NCBI RefSeq assembly: GCF_000745425.1
Contig: NZ_JQJH01000017.1
Coordinates: 1-64,000, forward strand
DNA from: Beijerinckia mobilis
Lineage (GTDB): Bacteria > Pseudomonadota > Alphaproteobacteria > Rhizobiales > Beijerinckiaceae
Reading direction: 5' to 3'
Length of the DNA stretch: 64,000 nucleotides
The position numbers and the translations under genes were made by a program. Shown here in pieces: positions 33,624 to 43,811 of the stretch. The stretch's first letter is position 1; the number at the start of each line of letters is the position of its first letter. The notes under the pieces were generated by a model. That model was not told the DNA's origin, ran no database searches, and saw only the letters and a list, made by a program, of their open reading frames with translations.

Positions 33624-35105
33624 TCACGCCCACCAGGCCGAGGGCAGAGATACGGGCGGCGCCGAGGATTCAATGACCGCTGCCAGCGCGAACAATGTTT
33701 GCTCATCGAACGGCCGCCCGATCAATTGCAGGCCGAGCGGCAGACCTTCGGAAGAGACGCCGGCAGGCACGGCGATACCCGGCAGACCGGCCATATTCAC
33801 CGTCACCGTGAAAATATCATTGAGATACATTTCAATCGGATCCTTAGCGCCCTTCTCGCCAAGGCCGAAAGCCGCCGACGGCGTTGCAGGCGTCAGGATC
33901 GCGTCGATCTTCTGATCGAAGGCCTGATCGAAATCCTGCTTGATCAATGTGCGGATCTTCTGCGCGCGGACATAATAGGCGTCGTAATAGCCAGCCGAGA
34001 GCACATAGGTTCCGATAAGGATGCGGCGGCGCACTTCCTTGCCAAAGCCTTCGGCGCGGGTTTCCTCGTACATGCCCGCAATATCCTTGCCCGGCACGCG
34101 AAGACCGAACCGCACGCCATCGTAGCGGGCGAGATTGGACGAGGCTTCCGCCGGCGCGACGATATAATAGGCTGGCAGAGCATGGCGCGTATGCGGGAGC
34201 GAGATCTCGACAGGCTCGGCGCCCGCCGCGCGCATCCATTCGATGCCCTGATCCCAAAGCCTGCCGATTTCCTCCGGCATGGCATCGAGCCTGTATTCCT
34301 TCGGAATGCCGATCCGCATGCCTTTCACCGATTGCCCGAGCACTTCCTCATAATCCGGCACAGGCAGATTGACCGAGGTGGAATCCTTGGGGTCATAACC
34401 GGCCATCGAGCGCAGCATGATGGCGGCATCGCGCACCGTGCGCGTAATCGGTCCCGCCTGATCGAGCGAAGAGGCGAAGGCGACGACGCCCCAGCGCGAG
34501 CAGCGGCCATAAGTCGGCTTGATGCCAACGGTTCCGGTGAAAGCGGCTGGCTGGCGGATCGAGCCGCCGGTATCGGTCGCCGTGGCACCAAGGCACAATC
34601 GCGCCGCAACCGCCGCCGCCGATCCTCCCGACGAACCACCGGGTGTGAGCGGTGCTGTCGAACCGGCACGGCGCCAGGGGGAAATCACCGGGCCAAAATA
34701 GGATGTTTCATTCGACGAGCCCATCGCGAATTCATCGAGATTGAGCTTGCCCAGCATGACCGCGCCATCGCGCCAGAGATTGGCGGTGATGGTTGATTCA
34801 TAGGGCGGCACGAAATTTTCGAGAATATGGCTCGCCGCTGTCGTCCGCACCCCCTCGGTGCAGAACAGATCCTTGATACCGAGCGGAATGCCTTCGAGCA
34901 GGCCAGCCTCGCCACGGGCGATGCGTTCGTCGCAAGCACGCGCCATGGCTTGCGCATGATCGGGCGTCTCGAGAAGAAAGGCGTTGAGCGGCCGCGCCTT
35001 TTCGATGGCCGCCAGATAGGCCATGGTCAGTTCGGCCGAGGATATCTTTTTCTGGCGCAAGGCATCGCGCGCATCGGCCAGTGTCAGGTCAGTCAATTCG
35101 GTCAC
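33624..35105 (-). CDS. gatA: aspartyl/glutamyl-tRNA(Asn/Gln) amidotransferase subunit A
   Basis: 493 residues of the amidase-signature family. The Ser-cisSer-Lys triad is visible: GIKDLF (Lys near 80), [14 protein letters not shown] (cis-Ser region) and [14 protein letters not shown] (nucleophile Ser). GatA hydrolyses glutamine and channels ammonia to GatB. I choose the GTG at 35103-35105 ([18 protein letters not shown]), which gives the family's usual length; the upstream extension to 35192 is not conserved in kind. Confidence 0.94.
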   Translation of the reverse strand: MTELTDLTLADARDALRQKKISSAELTMAYLAAIEKARPLNAFLLETPDHAQAMARACDERIARGEAGLLEGIPLGIKDLFCTEGVRTTAASHILENFVPPYESTITANLWRDGAVMLGKLNLDEFAMGSSNETSYFGPVISPWRRAGSTAPLTPGGSSGGSAAAVAARLCLGATATDTGGSIRQPAAFTGTVGIKPTYGRCSRWGVVAFASSLDQAGPITRTVRDAAIMLRSMAGYDPKDSTSVNLPVPDYEEVLGQSVKGMRIGIPKEYRLDAMPEEIGRLWDQGIEWMRAAGAEPVEISLPHTRHALPAYYIVAPAEASSNLARYDGVRFGLRVPGKDIAGMYEETRAEGFGKEVRRRILIGTYVLSAGYYDAYYVRAQKIRTLIKQDFDQAFDQKIDAILTPATPSAAFGLGEKGAKDPIEMYLNDIFTVTVNMAGLPGIAVPAGVSSEGLPLGLQLIGRPFDEQTLFALAAVIESSAPPVSLPSAWWA

Positions 35106-35236
35106 GTTTCGCGTCCGTCCATCAGGATCGCGTTCGAGGATCGCTGCTTTTGCTTTACCGGAGGAAGCAGATCGGCAGGAGACGATCGTCAAGCGCGTCA
35201 GCTTGAAATCATTCTGTTTGGATCATCAACAGGCCC

Positions 35237-35343
35237 CGAGCAGCGTTACGTGGCTAAAGCCGCGATTGATTTTGTTTTTTTAAGCAAATTCAATGCTGCC
35301 CAGATTTTAAGTGTAAGCAAACTCTGGAAAGTTTGCTTAGGGC
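35237..35343. ncRNA. three-hairpin intergenic repeat, copy B
   Basis: Same unit as 27912-28022, here inside the spacer between gatC and gatA. Stems: CGTGGC/GCCGCG (35249-35264), ATTGATTTTG.../...CAAATTCAAT (35265-35294), AAGCAAAC/GTTTGCTT (35315-35338, 8 perfect pairs). If transcribed with the gat genes it would appear in complement in the polycistronic mRNA and could affect gatC-to-gatA expression. Confidence 0.5.
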
Positions 35344-35353
35344 CTAAGAACTC

Positions 35354-35641
35354 CTATTCGACCACCTTGGGCACGACGAAGAACCGATCTTCGCTCACCG
35401 GAGCATTGGCGACGATGGCATCGGGAATTCCGCCATCGGTCACGACATCTTCGCGCTTCGCCATCGGCATAGGCATGACCGACGTTAACGGCTCGACGCC
35501 TTCGATATCGACCGCCGACAATTGTTCCACGAAAGTGAGAATGGCATTGAGTTCCTGTTGCAGATGCGGCACGTCGGCGTCATTGACCTTGATACGCGCG
35601 AGATGCGCGATTTTGCGGACGGTCACGGCATCGACGGACAT
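35354..35641 (-). CDS. gatC: aspartyl/glutamyl-tRNA(Asn/Gln) amidotransferase subunit C
   Basis: 95 residues, the usual size. [40 protein letters not shown] and [13 protein letters not shown] match the GatC belt that wraps GatA and GatB. The ATG at 35639-35641 follows AAGGAGACTCCTCT. First gene of the gatC-gatA-gatB series; the 248-base gap to gatA is unusually large because of the inserted repeat. Confidence 0.93.
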   Translation of the reverse strand: MSVDAVTVRKIAHLARIKVNDADVPHLQQELNAILTFVEQLSAVDIEGVEPLTSVMPMPMAKREDVVTDGGIPDAIVANAPVSEDRFFVVPKVVE

Positions 35642-35742
35642 AGAGGAGTCTCCTTGAGTGGCGCTTGCGCCGAAGCATTCAAAAGTGAGGCGCTTGAAGT
35701 GAACAGGAAAGCAAAATTCGCCGCGAACCGACACCAAGGGTC

Positions 35743-35787
35743 ATGGATCGCGCCCTGTCATGATCCATGAAGCTTGGCGGATTGCCG
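35743..35787. repeat. GATC-hairpin/GGCGG repeat, copy 1
   Basis: ATGGATC...GATCCAT hairpin (35743-35768) followed by GAAGCTTGGCGGATTGCCG. Copies with the same two-part layout lie at 45436-45480 and, inverted, at 61163-61221. Confidence 0.6.
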
Positions 35788-35922
35788 TCGTTCCGCGAAC
35801 TCTAAGGCCGAACGACGATAATCATGTTCACCGCCCTTCGGTATTAGCCGGAAATGGCGTGCATTGCACCCTCCCGCCGCCAATACGCTCCAGAATTATC
35901 GCCCAAGGACCCGCATCGATCC

Positions 35923-36549
35923 ATGTTTTCCTATCTCTTGCAAACCTTTACCACATTGTTCGTGGTCATTGATCCGCTGGCGATCATTCCGATGTTCATT
36001 GCCTTCACGGCGGGCCTCACCGAGACGCAGCGCCGCTTCGTCGGTCGCCGGGCCTGTCTCGCCGCTTTGCTCATTCTTCTCACCTTCGCTTTCCTGGGCA
36101 ACGGACTTCTGCAGGTGGCGGGAATTTCCCTGCCGGCTTTCCGCGTCGCCGGCGGCATTCTGCTCTTCTGGATCGGCTTCCAGATGGTGTTTCAGAAACG
36201 CAGCGATCGCAAAGCGGTGGATGCCGCTCCACCGGACCAGACCAGCGATGCCGACGCGCTTGGTTTGGCGGTGTTTCCCCTCGCCATGCCGCTGATAGCC
36301 GGTCCAGGCGCCATTGCCGCCGTCATTGTGGCAACGACCCATGCGCCGGGTTTCGGCGCCTTTCTGGGAGTCATCGGGCTGATCGTCGCGATCATCGCCA
36401 TGACCTTCGCGGTGCTGCAGCTCGCCGAGAGGATCGATGCAATCATGGGCGTGACCGGTCGCGCGGTGATCAGCCGCCTGCTTGGCATTCTTCTGGCCGC
36501 GCTCGCCGTTCAGATCGCCGCCGATGGTTTTCGCGGTCTCTTCCCCTGA
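35923..36549 (+). CDS. MarC-family integral membrane protein
   Basis: 208 residues with six hydrophobic segments. TLFVVIDPLAIIPMFIAFTA at the start and LAVFPLAMPLIAGPGAIAAV in the middle are the paired family signatures (former UPF0056). The function of MarC proteins is unsettled; they are not the cause of mar-type resistance. ATG 35923 is preferred over upstream starts because it begins right at the first membrane helix and leaves a purine-rich AAGGA upstream. Divergent from gatC. Confidence 0.87.
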   Translation: MFSYLLQTFTTLFVVIDPLAIIPMFIAFTAGLTETQRRFVGRRACLAALLILLTFAFLGNGLLQVAGISLPAFRVAGGILLFWIGFQMVFQKRSDRKAVDAAPPDQTSDADALGLAVFPLAMPLIAGPGAIAAVIVATTHAPGFGAFLGVIGLIVAIIAMTFAVLQLAERIDAIMGVTGRAVISRLLGILLAALAVQIAADGFRGLFP

Positions 36550-36625
36550 TCCCTGATGCCCCCGCATAAGAGCGGTTTTCACCGGATGGATCTCCACGTC
36601 ATCATGTCGCGCCCCAAAATATAAA

Positions 36626-36655
36626 TCACCGATCCCGGTCTGCCGGGATCGGTGA
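36626..36655 (+). terminator. strong hairpin downstream of marC-like gene
   Basis: TCACCGATCCCGG/CCGGGATCGGTGA, a 13-bp perfect stem with a TCTG loop, sits 76 bases after the stop and between convergent genes. It lacks a clear T-run, so termination may be rho-assisted. Confidence 0.55.
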
Positions 36656-36755
36656 GGTCTGGTGGGAAGCCAGCGCCTCGCCGTCGCGGGGCGAAATTGC
36701 AGAGTCCTATCCCCAGAGTCTAATTCTCAAGAAGTCTTCCGATCGAGAGTTGATA

Positions 36756-37184
36756 TTAATCGATGATCTGGACAATGGTGCGCGTCGCAGGATCGACGAT
36801 CGCGGTATGGCCATTGATGATCGTATACCTATATTTCTTGGCGATGCCATATCCCGACGGCACCCGATAATAGGTCACACCCTGCTTCGGCAGCACAGTC
36901 CCGACCGCCACGGGCTTATTGTATTGATAGGAAGACCGGTGCTCGCGGAGCACCTGTTCACGGAAACGCGCCGTCTGATCAATTCCGAGAACGCCTTTGA
37001 CCGCTCCCGTCGCCGTGCCCACCGCACCGCCGACAATGCCGCCAACCGGCCCACCAATCGCACTGCCTTGCGCCGCGCCCTGTTCCGCTCCCGTCGTCGC
37101 TCCACCAATGACACCCTGGGCATGAACCACAGCCGGCACCGAAAGCATTGCCGCCAGAATCAGATATCCGAATTTCCTGTCCAT
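36756..37184 (-). CDS. exported DUF1236-like protein
   Basis: 142 residues. Signal peptide (KFGYLILAAMLSVPAVVHAQ), then a Gly/Ala-rich glycine-zipper-like stretch (VIGGATTGAEQGAAQGSAIG) and a C-terminal RVPSGYGIAKKYRYTIINGH...IVDPATRTIVQIID, the DUF1236 signature found in Hyphomicrobiales envelope proteins. Start ATG 37182-37184 directly follows GGAAGGAGG; upstream in-frame codons are not used. Confidence 0.82.
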   Translation of the reverse strand: MDRKFGYLILAAMLSVPAVVHAQGVIGGATTGAEQGAAQGSAIGGPVGGIVGGAVGTATGAVKGVLGIDQTARFREQVLREHRSSYQYNKPVAVGTVLPKQGVTYYRVPSGYGIAKKYRYTIINGHTAIVDPATRTIVQIID

Positions 37185-37466
37185 CAAAGCCTCCTTCCTT
37201 CTCTTAAAGATGAAGGGGCAATCCCCGTTGCCGCAATAAGGTTCCGGAAAAGAATTCATGAAATTTGGATGGAACCGCACCATGCTGCGCATGATTATTA
37301 CTGATTTTTCCAATGCTTTACGAGACGATTCATCGCTATTGATTGAATTTTTCCTCTTTCACTACGATGAAATATGAACATTCTTCTTAGTCTGTTCTTA
37401 TCGCTGATTTAAGGTGAGCGGCAGGGCATTAAACACTCTTAACTTTTATCCCCTTTCAATGGTGGC

Positions 37467-39470
37467 ATGAACGTCCTTGCCATGCCCCTCACACCCCATG
37501 TTGATCTCGCTTTGATGGTCCTCGCCGTCGCGATCGGCTTTGCCGTCACTTATGCTTCGATCACATTGTTCAGGGCCAGCTCAGAGGTAGAACGCATACA
37601 AAGGCCCGGCTGGATTTTTGCCGCTTCCGTGGTTTTCGTCTGCGGCCTTGTGACGACCTATTGCATCTTCCGTCTGGTATACGGGATCGGCGTTCCATCA
37701 TCCATTGCGATTGAAATCTTGCCCTTGGTCTTTGTTTCAGGAACGATGACGGCCTGGATCGGCTTCACGCTGGTCGATCGAAGCCGCCCGCTTCTTGGTG
37801 GCGCGATCATCGGTCTGTCGATCGGCGCCCAGCACTATCTTCTTACCGCCTCGCTGAAATTTCGTGCCGAGATGGACTGGAGCCCGGGTTTCGTCGTTCT
37901 TTCCATTCTCGCGCCCGTCATGCTGGCCGCACTTTCCATGGCGATCTTGCCGAAGGATAGGACGGAGGAAAACCGGCCGGGGACTTCGGCAAAATCCTCT
38001 CCTTTCCTCTCCACCTCGCTCCTCTTCTCCTCACTCCTCCTCGCCACCGGAATTTGCGGCGCACATTCCTTCGGCATGGCGGCTCTGACTTGCAGCGCAG
38101 GGCCGGGCCTCATCCTTGCCGACCAGGATGGGCGCCCTACCCTGATTGCAACCGCTCTCCTTCTCCTGCTTCTGCTCTTCTGCGCGAGCCTCCTCATTGC
38201 CATAAGCCAATCTCATCGCTGCAAACACATGGAGCTGGAAGCCGAAGAGTTACGCAAAAGCCGCGATCATCTCGTACGCGCACAGCGTATCGCGCAGATG
38301 GGAAGCGTCGAACAGGATCTCGTGACAGGCGCGATCGAATTGTCGGATGAAATCTACCGGCTGTTCAACCTCGACAAAAGCAAACCAGCCTCGGCCTTTC
38401 AGTCCTTCGTCCGCTGTCTCAGCCCGGAGGATGGGCCGCAATGTTCTCTTCCGATGCGTATGCCGCATTTTTGCGGCGACGCAAAATGCCAGAACCTGCG
38501 TTTCGCGGGCGCTGACGGCACCCTGCGCTGGCTGCATTACAAAACTGAATTCCTCTATGACGAAACGGGCAGACCGCTGCGCTGGATCGCCACCTATGCC
38601 GATGCCACACGCATTCACGAAGCGGAAACACAGCAAAAACGTCTGTTGGAGGAATTGAACGCTGCCAAGGAAATCGCCGAAGCCGCGACGGAAGCACTTC
38701 TAAGCCTGAACGAGAAACTCGAATTGCGCGTCATGGAACGGACCGCCGAGCTCATCCAGACACAGGAAGATCTGCTGAAGAAGGAACGGCTGTCGACGAT
38801 CGGCCAGCTCACCGCCACCGTCGCGCATGAATTGCGCAATCCGCTTGGCGCCATCAAGAACACACTCTTTCTCCTCAAGGAACAATCGACGGCGAGAGAG
38901 CTGAAGCTCGAAAGGTCAATCACGCGCATGGAGCGCAGCGTCGACCGCTGCAATCGCATCATTACGCACCTGCTCGAATATTCCCGCATCGGCGCCTTGA
39001 ATTACGACGAGCGCAATTTCGACCAATGGATCCAGACCGTCCTCGACGAACTCGTCATACCGCCAGCTATTCAAGTCCTGTGCGATTTTTCTGCCCATGA
39101 CAAAGATTGCACCTTCGACCCGGAAAGGTTGCGGCAGGTGATCGTCAATCTCGTCGAAAACGCCATCCAGGCGATGAGCGATCAGAAAAATATCACAGGC
39201 GAAAAAATCCTGCGCCTTTCAACCCGCCACCATGCCGATGGTGTCTTGCTGGTGGTCAACGACAATGGTCCGGGCATTTCTTCCGAAAATCTTACCCGCG
39301 TCTTTGACCCGTTGTTCAGTACCAAAAGCTTCGGCACCGGCCTTGGACTGCCCGCCGTCAAGCAGATCGTCGAGCAGCATGGCGGCACGATCGCTCTCAC
39401 GAGCCGATTGGGCGAAGGCACCACGATCACCATCAAGATCCCCAGGCAAAAAGAGGAGTTGGCAGCATGA
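37467..39470 (+). CDS. membrane sensor histidine kinase with MHYT-like N-terminus
   Basis: 667 residues. Seven hydrophobic helices (about 12-250) include a degenerate MHYT-type motif (GLSIGAQHYLLTASLKF), then a PAS-like region (290-390), a coiled linker (390-435), HisKA with the phospho-acceptor His in VAHELRNPLGAIKNT (near 454) and HATPase (NLVENAIQAM, VNDNGPGISS, GTGLGLPAVKQI). MHYT domains are thought to sense gases through copper; here key residues may be lost. The stop overlaps the response regulator start (ATGA). First gene of a three-gene phosphorelay operon. Confidence 0.88.
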   Translation: MNVLAMPLTPHVDLALMVLAVAIGFAVTYASITLFRASSEVERIQRPGWIFAASVVFVCGLVTTYCIFRLVYGIGVPSSIAIEILPLVFVSGTMTAWIGFTLVDRSRPLLGGAIIGLSIGAQHYLLTASLKFRAEMDWSPGFVVLSILAPVMLAALSMAILPKDRTEENRPGTSAKSSPFLSTSLLFSSLLLATGICGAHSFGMAALTCSAGPGLILADQDGRPTLIATALLLLLLLFCASLLIAISQSHRCKHMELEAEELRKSRDHLVRAQRIAQMGSVEQDLVTGAIELSDEIYRLFNLDKSKPASAFQSFVRCLSPEDGPQCSLPMRMPHFCGDAKCQNLRFAGADGTLRWLHYKTEFLYDETGRPLRWIATYADATRIHEAETQQKRLLEELNAAKEIAEAATEALLSLNEKLELRVMERTAELIQTQEDLLKKERLSTIGQLTATVAHELRNPLGAIKNTLFLLKEQSTARELKLERSITRMERSVDRCNRIITHLLEYSRIGALNYDERNFDQWIQTVLDELVIPPAIQVLCDFSAHDKDCTFDPERLRQVIVNLVENAIQAMSDQKNITGEKILRLSTRHHADGVLLVVNDNGPGISSENLTRVFDPLFSTKSFGTGLGLPAVKQIVEQHGGTIALTSRLGEGTTITIKIPRQKEELAA

Positions 39471-40300
39471 AAAAGCGCATTCTGATCGTCGACGACGATG
39501 GGGATCATGCCGAAAGCCTCGCCGACATCCTCGAACTGCAAGGCCATGAAGTCGAGCTGGCGGATTCCGGCGAGACGGCGCTGCTCCGTTTCGCCGAGAC
39601 GGATTTCGACCTCATCTTCATGGATGTGAAATTGCCGGGCATGAATGGCGTGGAGACTTTTCTCTCTTTCCGCCGTATGCGCGAAAAAGCCCATGTCTTC
39701 ATGATGACCGGATATAGCGTCGAGCAGCTTGTCGCCGAAGCCCTCGACAAAGGCGCGCTTGGCGTCCTCTATAAGCCTTTCAGTCCCGCCGATCTTCTCG
39801 CCGCCGTCGCAAAATCCGACCTCATGACGAAAGAGCCGCCAAAAATGTGCGGCCGCATCTTCCTCGCCGATATGGATACCCTTCTGATCGATCAGGTCTC
39901 ACCGATCCTGACGGAGGCCGGCTACAAGGTGGAAGTCGTGGAAGGCGATATCGGGCAGATAGCCCCTGAAAGACTGGAAGATGTCGATTGTATCATCGTC
40001 AATCGAGAGAAATCCCTCCTGCGCGGAATGGAGCTCTGCATCGACATCAGGAACCAGCTGGGAGATATGCCAAAAATGCTCGTCGTCGGATCCGAGGGCG
40101 ACGAACAATTCACGCAATCGACCCTGCTCACGCAAGGCATTCTCCAGAAGCCGCTCGATGCGGAGAATCTGCTGCGTGGCATAGCGCATCTGCTGCATCC
40201 GGAAGGCGGGGAAACCGGTACCGGCAATATTATCGCGGCACCGTGCGAGTGTGAGCCGCAGGCGCGACAGCCGGAAGCGGTCGCGGGAATCCCCACATGA
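39467..40300 (+). CDS. tandem receiver response regulator, second receiver degenerate
   Basis: 277 residues. Receiver 1 (1-120) has acidic DDDGD, phospho-acceptor Asp in [10 protein letters not shown] (near 52), MMTGYS and the Lys in LYKPFSP. Receiver 2 (about 130-245) keeps the fold but has lost the acidic pocket and the acceptor ([10 protein letters not shown]); only the Lys-Pro (LQKPLDA) remains. No DNA-binding output is present, so it likely relays phosphate or binds the kinases. Overlaps both neighbours by four bases. Confidence 0.85.
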   Translation: MKKRILIVDDDGDHAESLADILELQGHEVELADSGETALLRFAETDFDLIFMDVKLPGMNGVETFLSFRRMREKAHVFMMTGYSVEQLVAEALDKGALGVLYKPFSPADLLAAVAKSDLMTKEPPKMCGRIFLADMDTLLIDQVSPILTEAGYKVEVVEGDIGQIAPERLEDVDCIIVNREKSLLRGMELCIDIRNQLGDMPKMLVVGSEGDEQFTQSTLLTQGILQKPLDAENLLRGIAHLLHPEGGETGTGNIIAAPCECEPQARQPEAVAGIPT

Positions 40301-41502
40301 ATGACGCAGGCATGCACGACATCGGTTTGATCGAGCTCCGCTCGCAACCTGTCATGGTCGTCGACGATGATCCGGAATTCGGTGAATCGCTCCATGACAT
40401 TCTCGATCTGCGCGGTTATCACGTCATTACGGTGCGTGATGCGGCGCAGGCGCTCGAAACCCTGCGCAGGGACAAGCCTGTCGTCGCCATGGTCGACATC
40501 CGCCTGCCCGGCCTTTCCGGCGTCGATCTTCTGTCAAAACTCAAGGCAGAGGATGCAAGCCTGATCGGCATCATGATCACGGCGCATGTGGATACATCGT
40601 CCGCGATAGAAGCGCTGCGGCGCGGCGCCTATGATTATATCGATAAATCCTGCGCCCCCGGCGAGCTCATCGCCATCCTCGAACGCGCGTTCGAGACCCA
40701 TAATCTCCGGCGGGAAAAAACACGTATGATCGAGGCTCTACGCCTCGCGAAAGAAGGTGCCGAAGCCGCCAATCAGGCGAAATCCAACTTCCTCGCCACG
40801 ATCAGCCATGAATTGCGCACGCCGCTCAATGCCATCATCGGCTTTTCCAATCTCATTCTCATGGAACTCATGGGCCCGCTCGACAACGAGCGCTACCGTG
40901 AATATCTCCACGACATCAATTCCAGCGGCGAACATCTTCTGTCGCTCATCAACGACATTCTCGATCTCACCAAGGCCGAAGCCGGACAGATGGAACTCTA
41001 TGAATCCGTCGTCCATCCGCGCGACACCATTCTTCCGGTCGAGCGGCTTCTCATGCCGCGCGCCCGTGAAGCCGGGCTGACACTGACCTCGACCATCAAC
41101 GCCAACCTGCCCCTGTTCCGCGTGGATGAACGCAAGGCCAAGCAGGTCCTGCTCAATCTGCTTTCCAATGCGGTCAAATTCACGCCGCGAGGCGGCTCGA
41201 TCGAGGTCAATGCACGCCTCACGCAAAAAGGCGATCTCGCGATCGCCGTGGCCGATACCGGCATCGGGATTGCGCCGGAACATCTCAAACGTGTGTGCGA
41301 GCCCTTCGTGCAGATCGACAGTTCGCTCAGCCGGCGTCATGACGGCACCGGCCTCGGCCTGCCCCTGGTCAAATCCTTTATGGAACTGCACGGCGGCAGC
41401 TTGCATCTCAGCAGCCGGAGCGGACAAGGCACCTGTGCGGTCGTTACCTTTCCTGCCCACCGCCTGATCAATCCGCAACCGCTCCTTTGCGTGAACGGTT
41501 GA
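40297..41502 (+). CDS. hybrid receiver-histidine kinase
   Basis: 401 residues. An N-terminal receiver ([10 protein letters not shown], acceptor Asp in AMVDIRLPG near 67, DYIDKS) is joined by a helical linker to HisKA ([20 protein letters not shown], His near 170) and HATPase ([37 protein letters not shown]). No membrane segments. It probably reads phosphorylation of its own receiver, linking it to the upstream kinase and response regulator. The strict ATGA overlaps imply fixed stoichiometry. Confidence 0.88.
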   Translation: MNDAGMHDIGLIELRSQPVMVVDDDPEFGESLHDILDLRGYHVITVRDAAQALETLRRDKPVVAMVDIRLPGLSGVDLLSKLKAEDASLIGIMITAHVDTSSAIEALRRGAYDYIDKSCAPGELIAILERAFETHNLRREKTRMIEALRLAKEGAEAANQAKSNFLATISHELRTPLNAIIGFSNLILMELMGPLDNERYREYLHDINSSGEHLLSLINDILDLTKAEAGQMELYESVVHPRDTILPVERLLMPRAREAGLTLTSTINANLPLFRVDERKAKQVLLNLLSNAVKFTPRGGSIEVNARLTQKGDLAIAVADTGIGIAPEHLKRVCEPFVQIDSSLSRRHDGTGLGLPLVKSFMELHGGSLHLSSRSGQGTCAVVTFPAHRLINPQPLLCVNG

Positions 41503-41536
41503 ATCAGCGGGTGTGCGCCCCGCGCTTCATCCTGCA

Positions 41537-43513
41537 TCAATCATGTGTGCGGAACGCCTCACCGCTTTCCAGTCCGCGCGTCGCGCCTCTCATCGCCTCG
41601 AAACGATTGTCGCCCTTCGGTCCCTGCCGCACCAAAGCCGCGCGCCGCCAGGGCACCAGTACCGGCTCCATCGCTTCCGTCGGTGATTGCGCAAGCAGCG
41701 CGATCAGCTCCTGAGCGAGACGCAGAAGTGAACCCTCGCCCTCCCCGAGCAGAACATGCAGCGGCGCTTCGTCCGGATTGCGTTCCATGAGCCTTGCCGC
41801 CGCCTGCCCGAGAGCCGTGCCGATCACCGCATCATCATACAATCCGTGCCGGAGCCAATTGGCGATCTGCAAAATCGCGAGCCGCAGGCTGGCGCGGTCG
41901 GCGATCTCTCCGGCATCGCCGTTGTCTCGCACCAACAGGCTGCTTTGGCCGTGTTCAATCAGCACATATAGGAGCGACAATATATGTTCGCAGAAAAAGG
42001 CCAAATCCTTGTCGCGGCGCTCCTTGCCTTGGCGCTCCTGCCCGGCCGTATCCACCGCCTCGAATTCCAGCGCAGCCGGCGCGAACGGCATGAGCCCCTG
42101 ATGACGCGCGAAAGCATTCAACGCCACCTTGGCGGGTGAAGCCGCGAAAGCGGATGCGAGCGAGGCAAACGGTTTCAATTGCAACGCCGCCTCCGTGAAA
42201 CGGCTTTGCAAGGCCTCTACCGCCTGATCGATCGGATCGGGAAGGAAAGCGACGAAACGGTTCGCTGGCAGGCCCCGCTCCGGCGCAGTCTGCTCCGCAA
42301 TCGCATGGATCGCTTGTGACTCATCCATGATCACGAGCTTGATCGTCTCCTGCGGCAACCGCAGGAAGGTTTCGATCCGGCTACAGATGTCCGCGACTGT
42401 CTTCAAATCCCCCGGGCCGCGCAATTTCGGCTTCACGGCATAGATCGCGCCCTTGGTGCTGTTTGGCAGGCCGCGCGCGCGTTTCAAATCCTGTATCGCG
42501 ATCAACGCCGTCACCGCCGCATCGATCAGACATTCCGGTACCGGCGCGTCCTTCTTATCGTAAACCAGATGGGAAAGGACATGCGGCGCGGCATGGCTCG
42601 CCATCAAAAGGCTGCGCCCTGGAAGGCTCAAAGGTTTTCCAGCGCGATCGGTCAGGGAGAGATCGGTCGCGAGCAAGCGGTCCGTGACTTTCTTATTCTT
42701 CTTGAACTCGATACGCAGGCTGCCTTTCAAAATACCGAGCCAATTACGATAGGCCGCAATCTTGTCCTTGGGGCCCGCACAAAACAGACTGTCCTCGAAA
42801 TCAATGATCACCGCCAATAGAGATTCCAGGAGAACATCGGCGAGACCAGCAGGATCGTCTTTTCCGATCACATGGCGGCGATCGATCCGCAGCAGAATGT
42901 TTCCGCCCTCATGATCGAACAGAACGCCGGTCGGGCGCTCGGGGCGTCCTTCGCAGCCGATGAATTGTTCGGGCTTTTGCAACGCGCTGCGGTCGCCGGG
43001 CGCGAATTCGGCAAAGAGTTCTCCCTCGGCGACGCCGTAGAGCCTGACATCCGCATGGCTGCCCTTGGCGAGCGGCAAAACCTGGTCGAGAAAGATTTTG
43101 GCCCGTTCCATGACCTTGGCGCCACGCACTTTATTATATGCACCGCCGCGTTCAGCGCCCTCCGTTTCGGGAATGAGATGCGAGCTATAGAGCGCATCAT
43201 AAAGGCTGCTCCAGCGCGCATTGGCCGCCTTGAGGATGTAACGCGGCTCTGAAGCAGACACGGCGATCTGCGGTCCATGAAGACGCGTGACAAGAGGATC
43301 GATGCCGACCTTCGCAGGCGTTTCCGGCACACTGACGGAAAACGGGCTTTCCACCGCTGGCGGCGCGCTCAGCAAGGGCGCGAATTCGTCGATTAGTTTT
43401 GCAAGACCGCTCCAGAATTGCAACGCGCCCATGCCCGTGCCCGAAAGCGCTTCATAGGTGACGAAATCATGCAAGGTCTCGTCAATGGCCAAGCTGCCGA
43501 TCTTGATGGGCAT
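41537..43513 (-). CDS. malate synthase G homologue with degenerate active site
   Basis: 658 residues, collinear with malate synthase G (about 720). Shared landmarks: ILKAANARWSSLYDALYSSH, RHVIGKDDPAGLADVLLESL, DFEDSLFCAGPKDKIAAYRN then WLGILKG, GKPLSLPGRSLLM, STKGAIYAVKPKLRGPGDL, LVIMDESQAI and IANWLRHGLY. After PGRSLL the enzyme should read F(I/V)RNVGH with the catalytic Arg; here it is MASHAAPH. The MDEERR...LNL acetyl-CoA/metal segment and the central block with the catalytic Asp are rewritten or lost. It is therefore unlikely to condense glyoxylate with acetyl-CoA and may have a regulatory or new role. Convergent with the phosphorelay operon. Confidence 0.75.
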   Translation of the reverse strand: MPIKIGSLAIDETLHDFVTYEALSGTGMGALQFWSGLAKLIDEFAPLLSAPPAVESPFSVSVPETPAKVGIDPLVTRLHGPQIAVSASEPRYILKAANARWSSLYDALYSSHLIPETEGAERGGAYNKVRGAKVMERAKIFLDQVLPLAKGSHADVRLYGVAEGELFAEFAPGDRSALQKPEQFIGCEGRPERPTGVLFDHEGGNILLRIDRRHVIGKDDPAGLADVLLESLLAVIIDFEDSLFCAGPKDKIAAYRNWLGILKGSLRIEFKKNKKVTDRLLATDLSLTDRAGKPLSLPGRSLLMASHAAPHVLSHLVYDKKDAPVPECLIDAAVTALIAIQDLKRARGLPNSTKGAIYAVKPKLRGPGDLKTVADICSRIETFLRLPQETIKLVIMDESQAIHAIAEQTAPERGLPANRFVAFLPDPIDQAVEALQSRFTEAALQLKPFASLASAFAASPAKVALNAFARHQGLMPFAPAALEFEAVDTAGQERQGKERRDKDLAFFCEHILSLLYVLIEHGQSSLLVRDNGDAGEIADRASLRLAILQIANWLRHGLYDDAVIGTALGQAAARLMERNPDEAPLHVLLGEGEGSLLRLAQELIALLAQSPTEAMEPVLVPWRRAALVRQGPKGDNRFEAMRGATRGLESGEAFRTHD

Positions 43514-43811
43514 GTGTACTGTTCCTGCGGCGCGTTTTCCGGGACGCCTATGATGTTGTGGAACGGCCCCTTGAAAATGGGGCCTTTATCGAGCCTTTTG
43601 CAGCGTGCGGCAGGCTATTTCAAAACCAACCGACCGCGCCATCCGCATCTCTGCGCCGTGTTTTGAAAGTCTTCAGAGAGGGGATGTCAAGACGGCCGCA
43701 TAATCAGGCCGGGAAATCAGGATCCATGCCGCGCCGCGCAAGAACCGCCGATCCGCTGGTAGTTTTTGCGGGTTTTGGCATTCGCGGCAAATTTCTTTAT
43801 GCTTCGGATCC

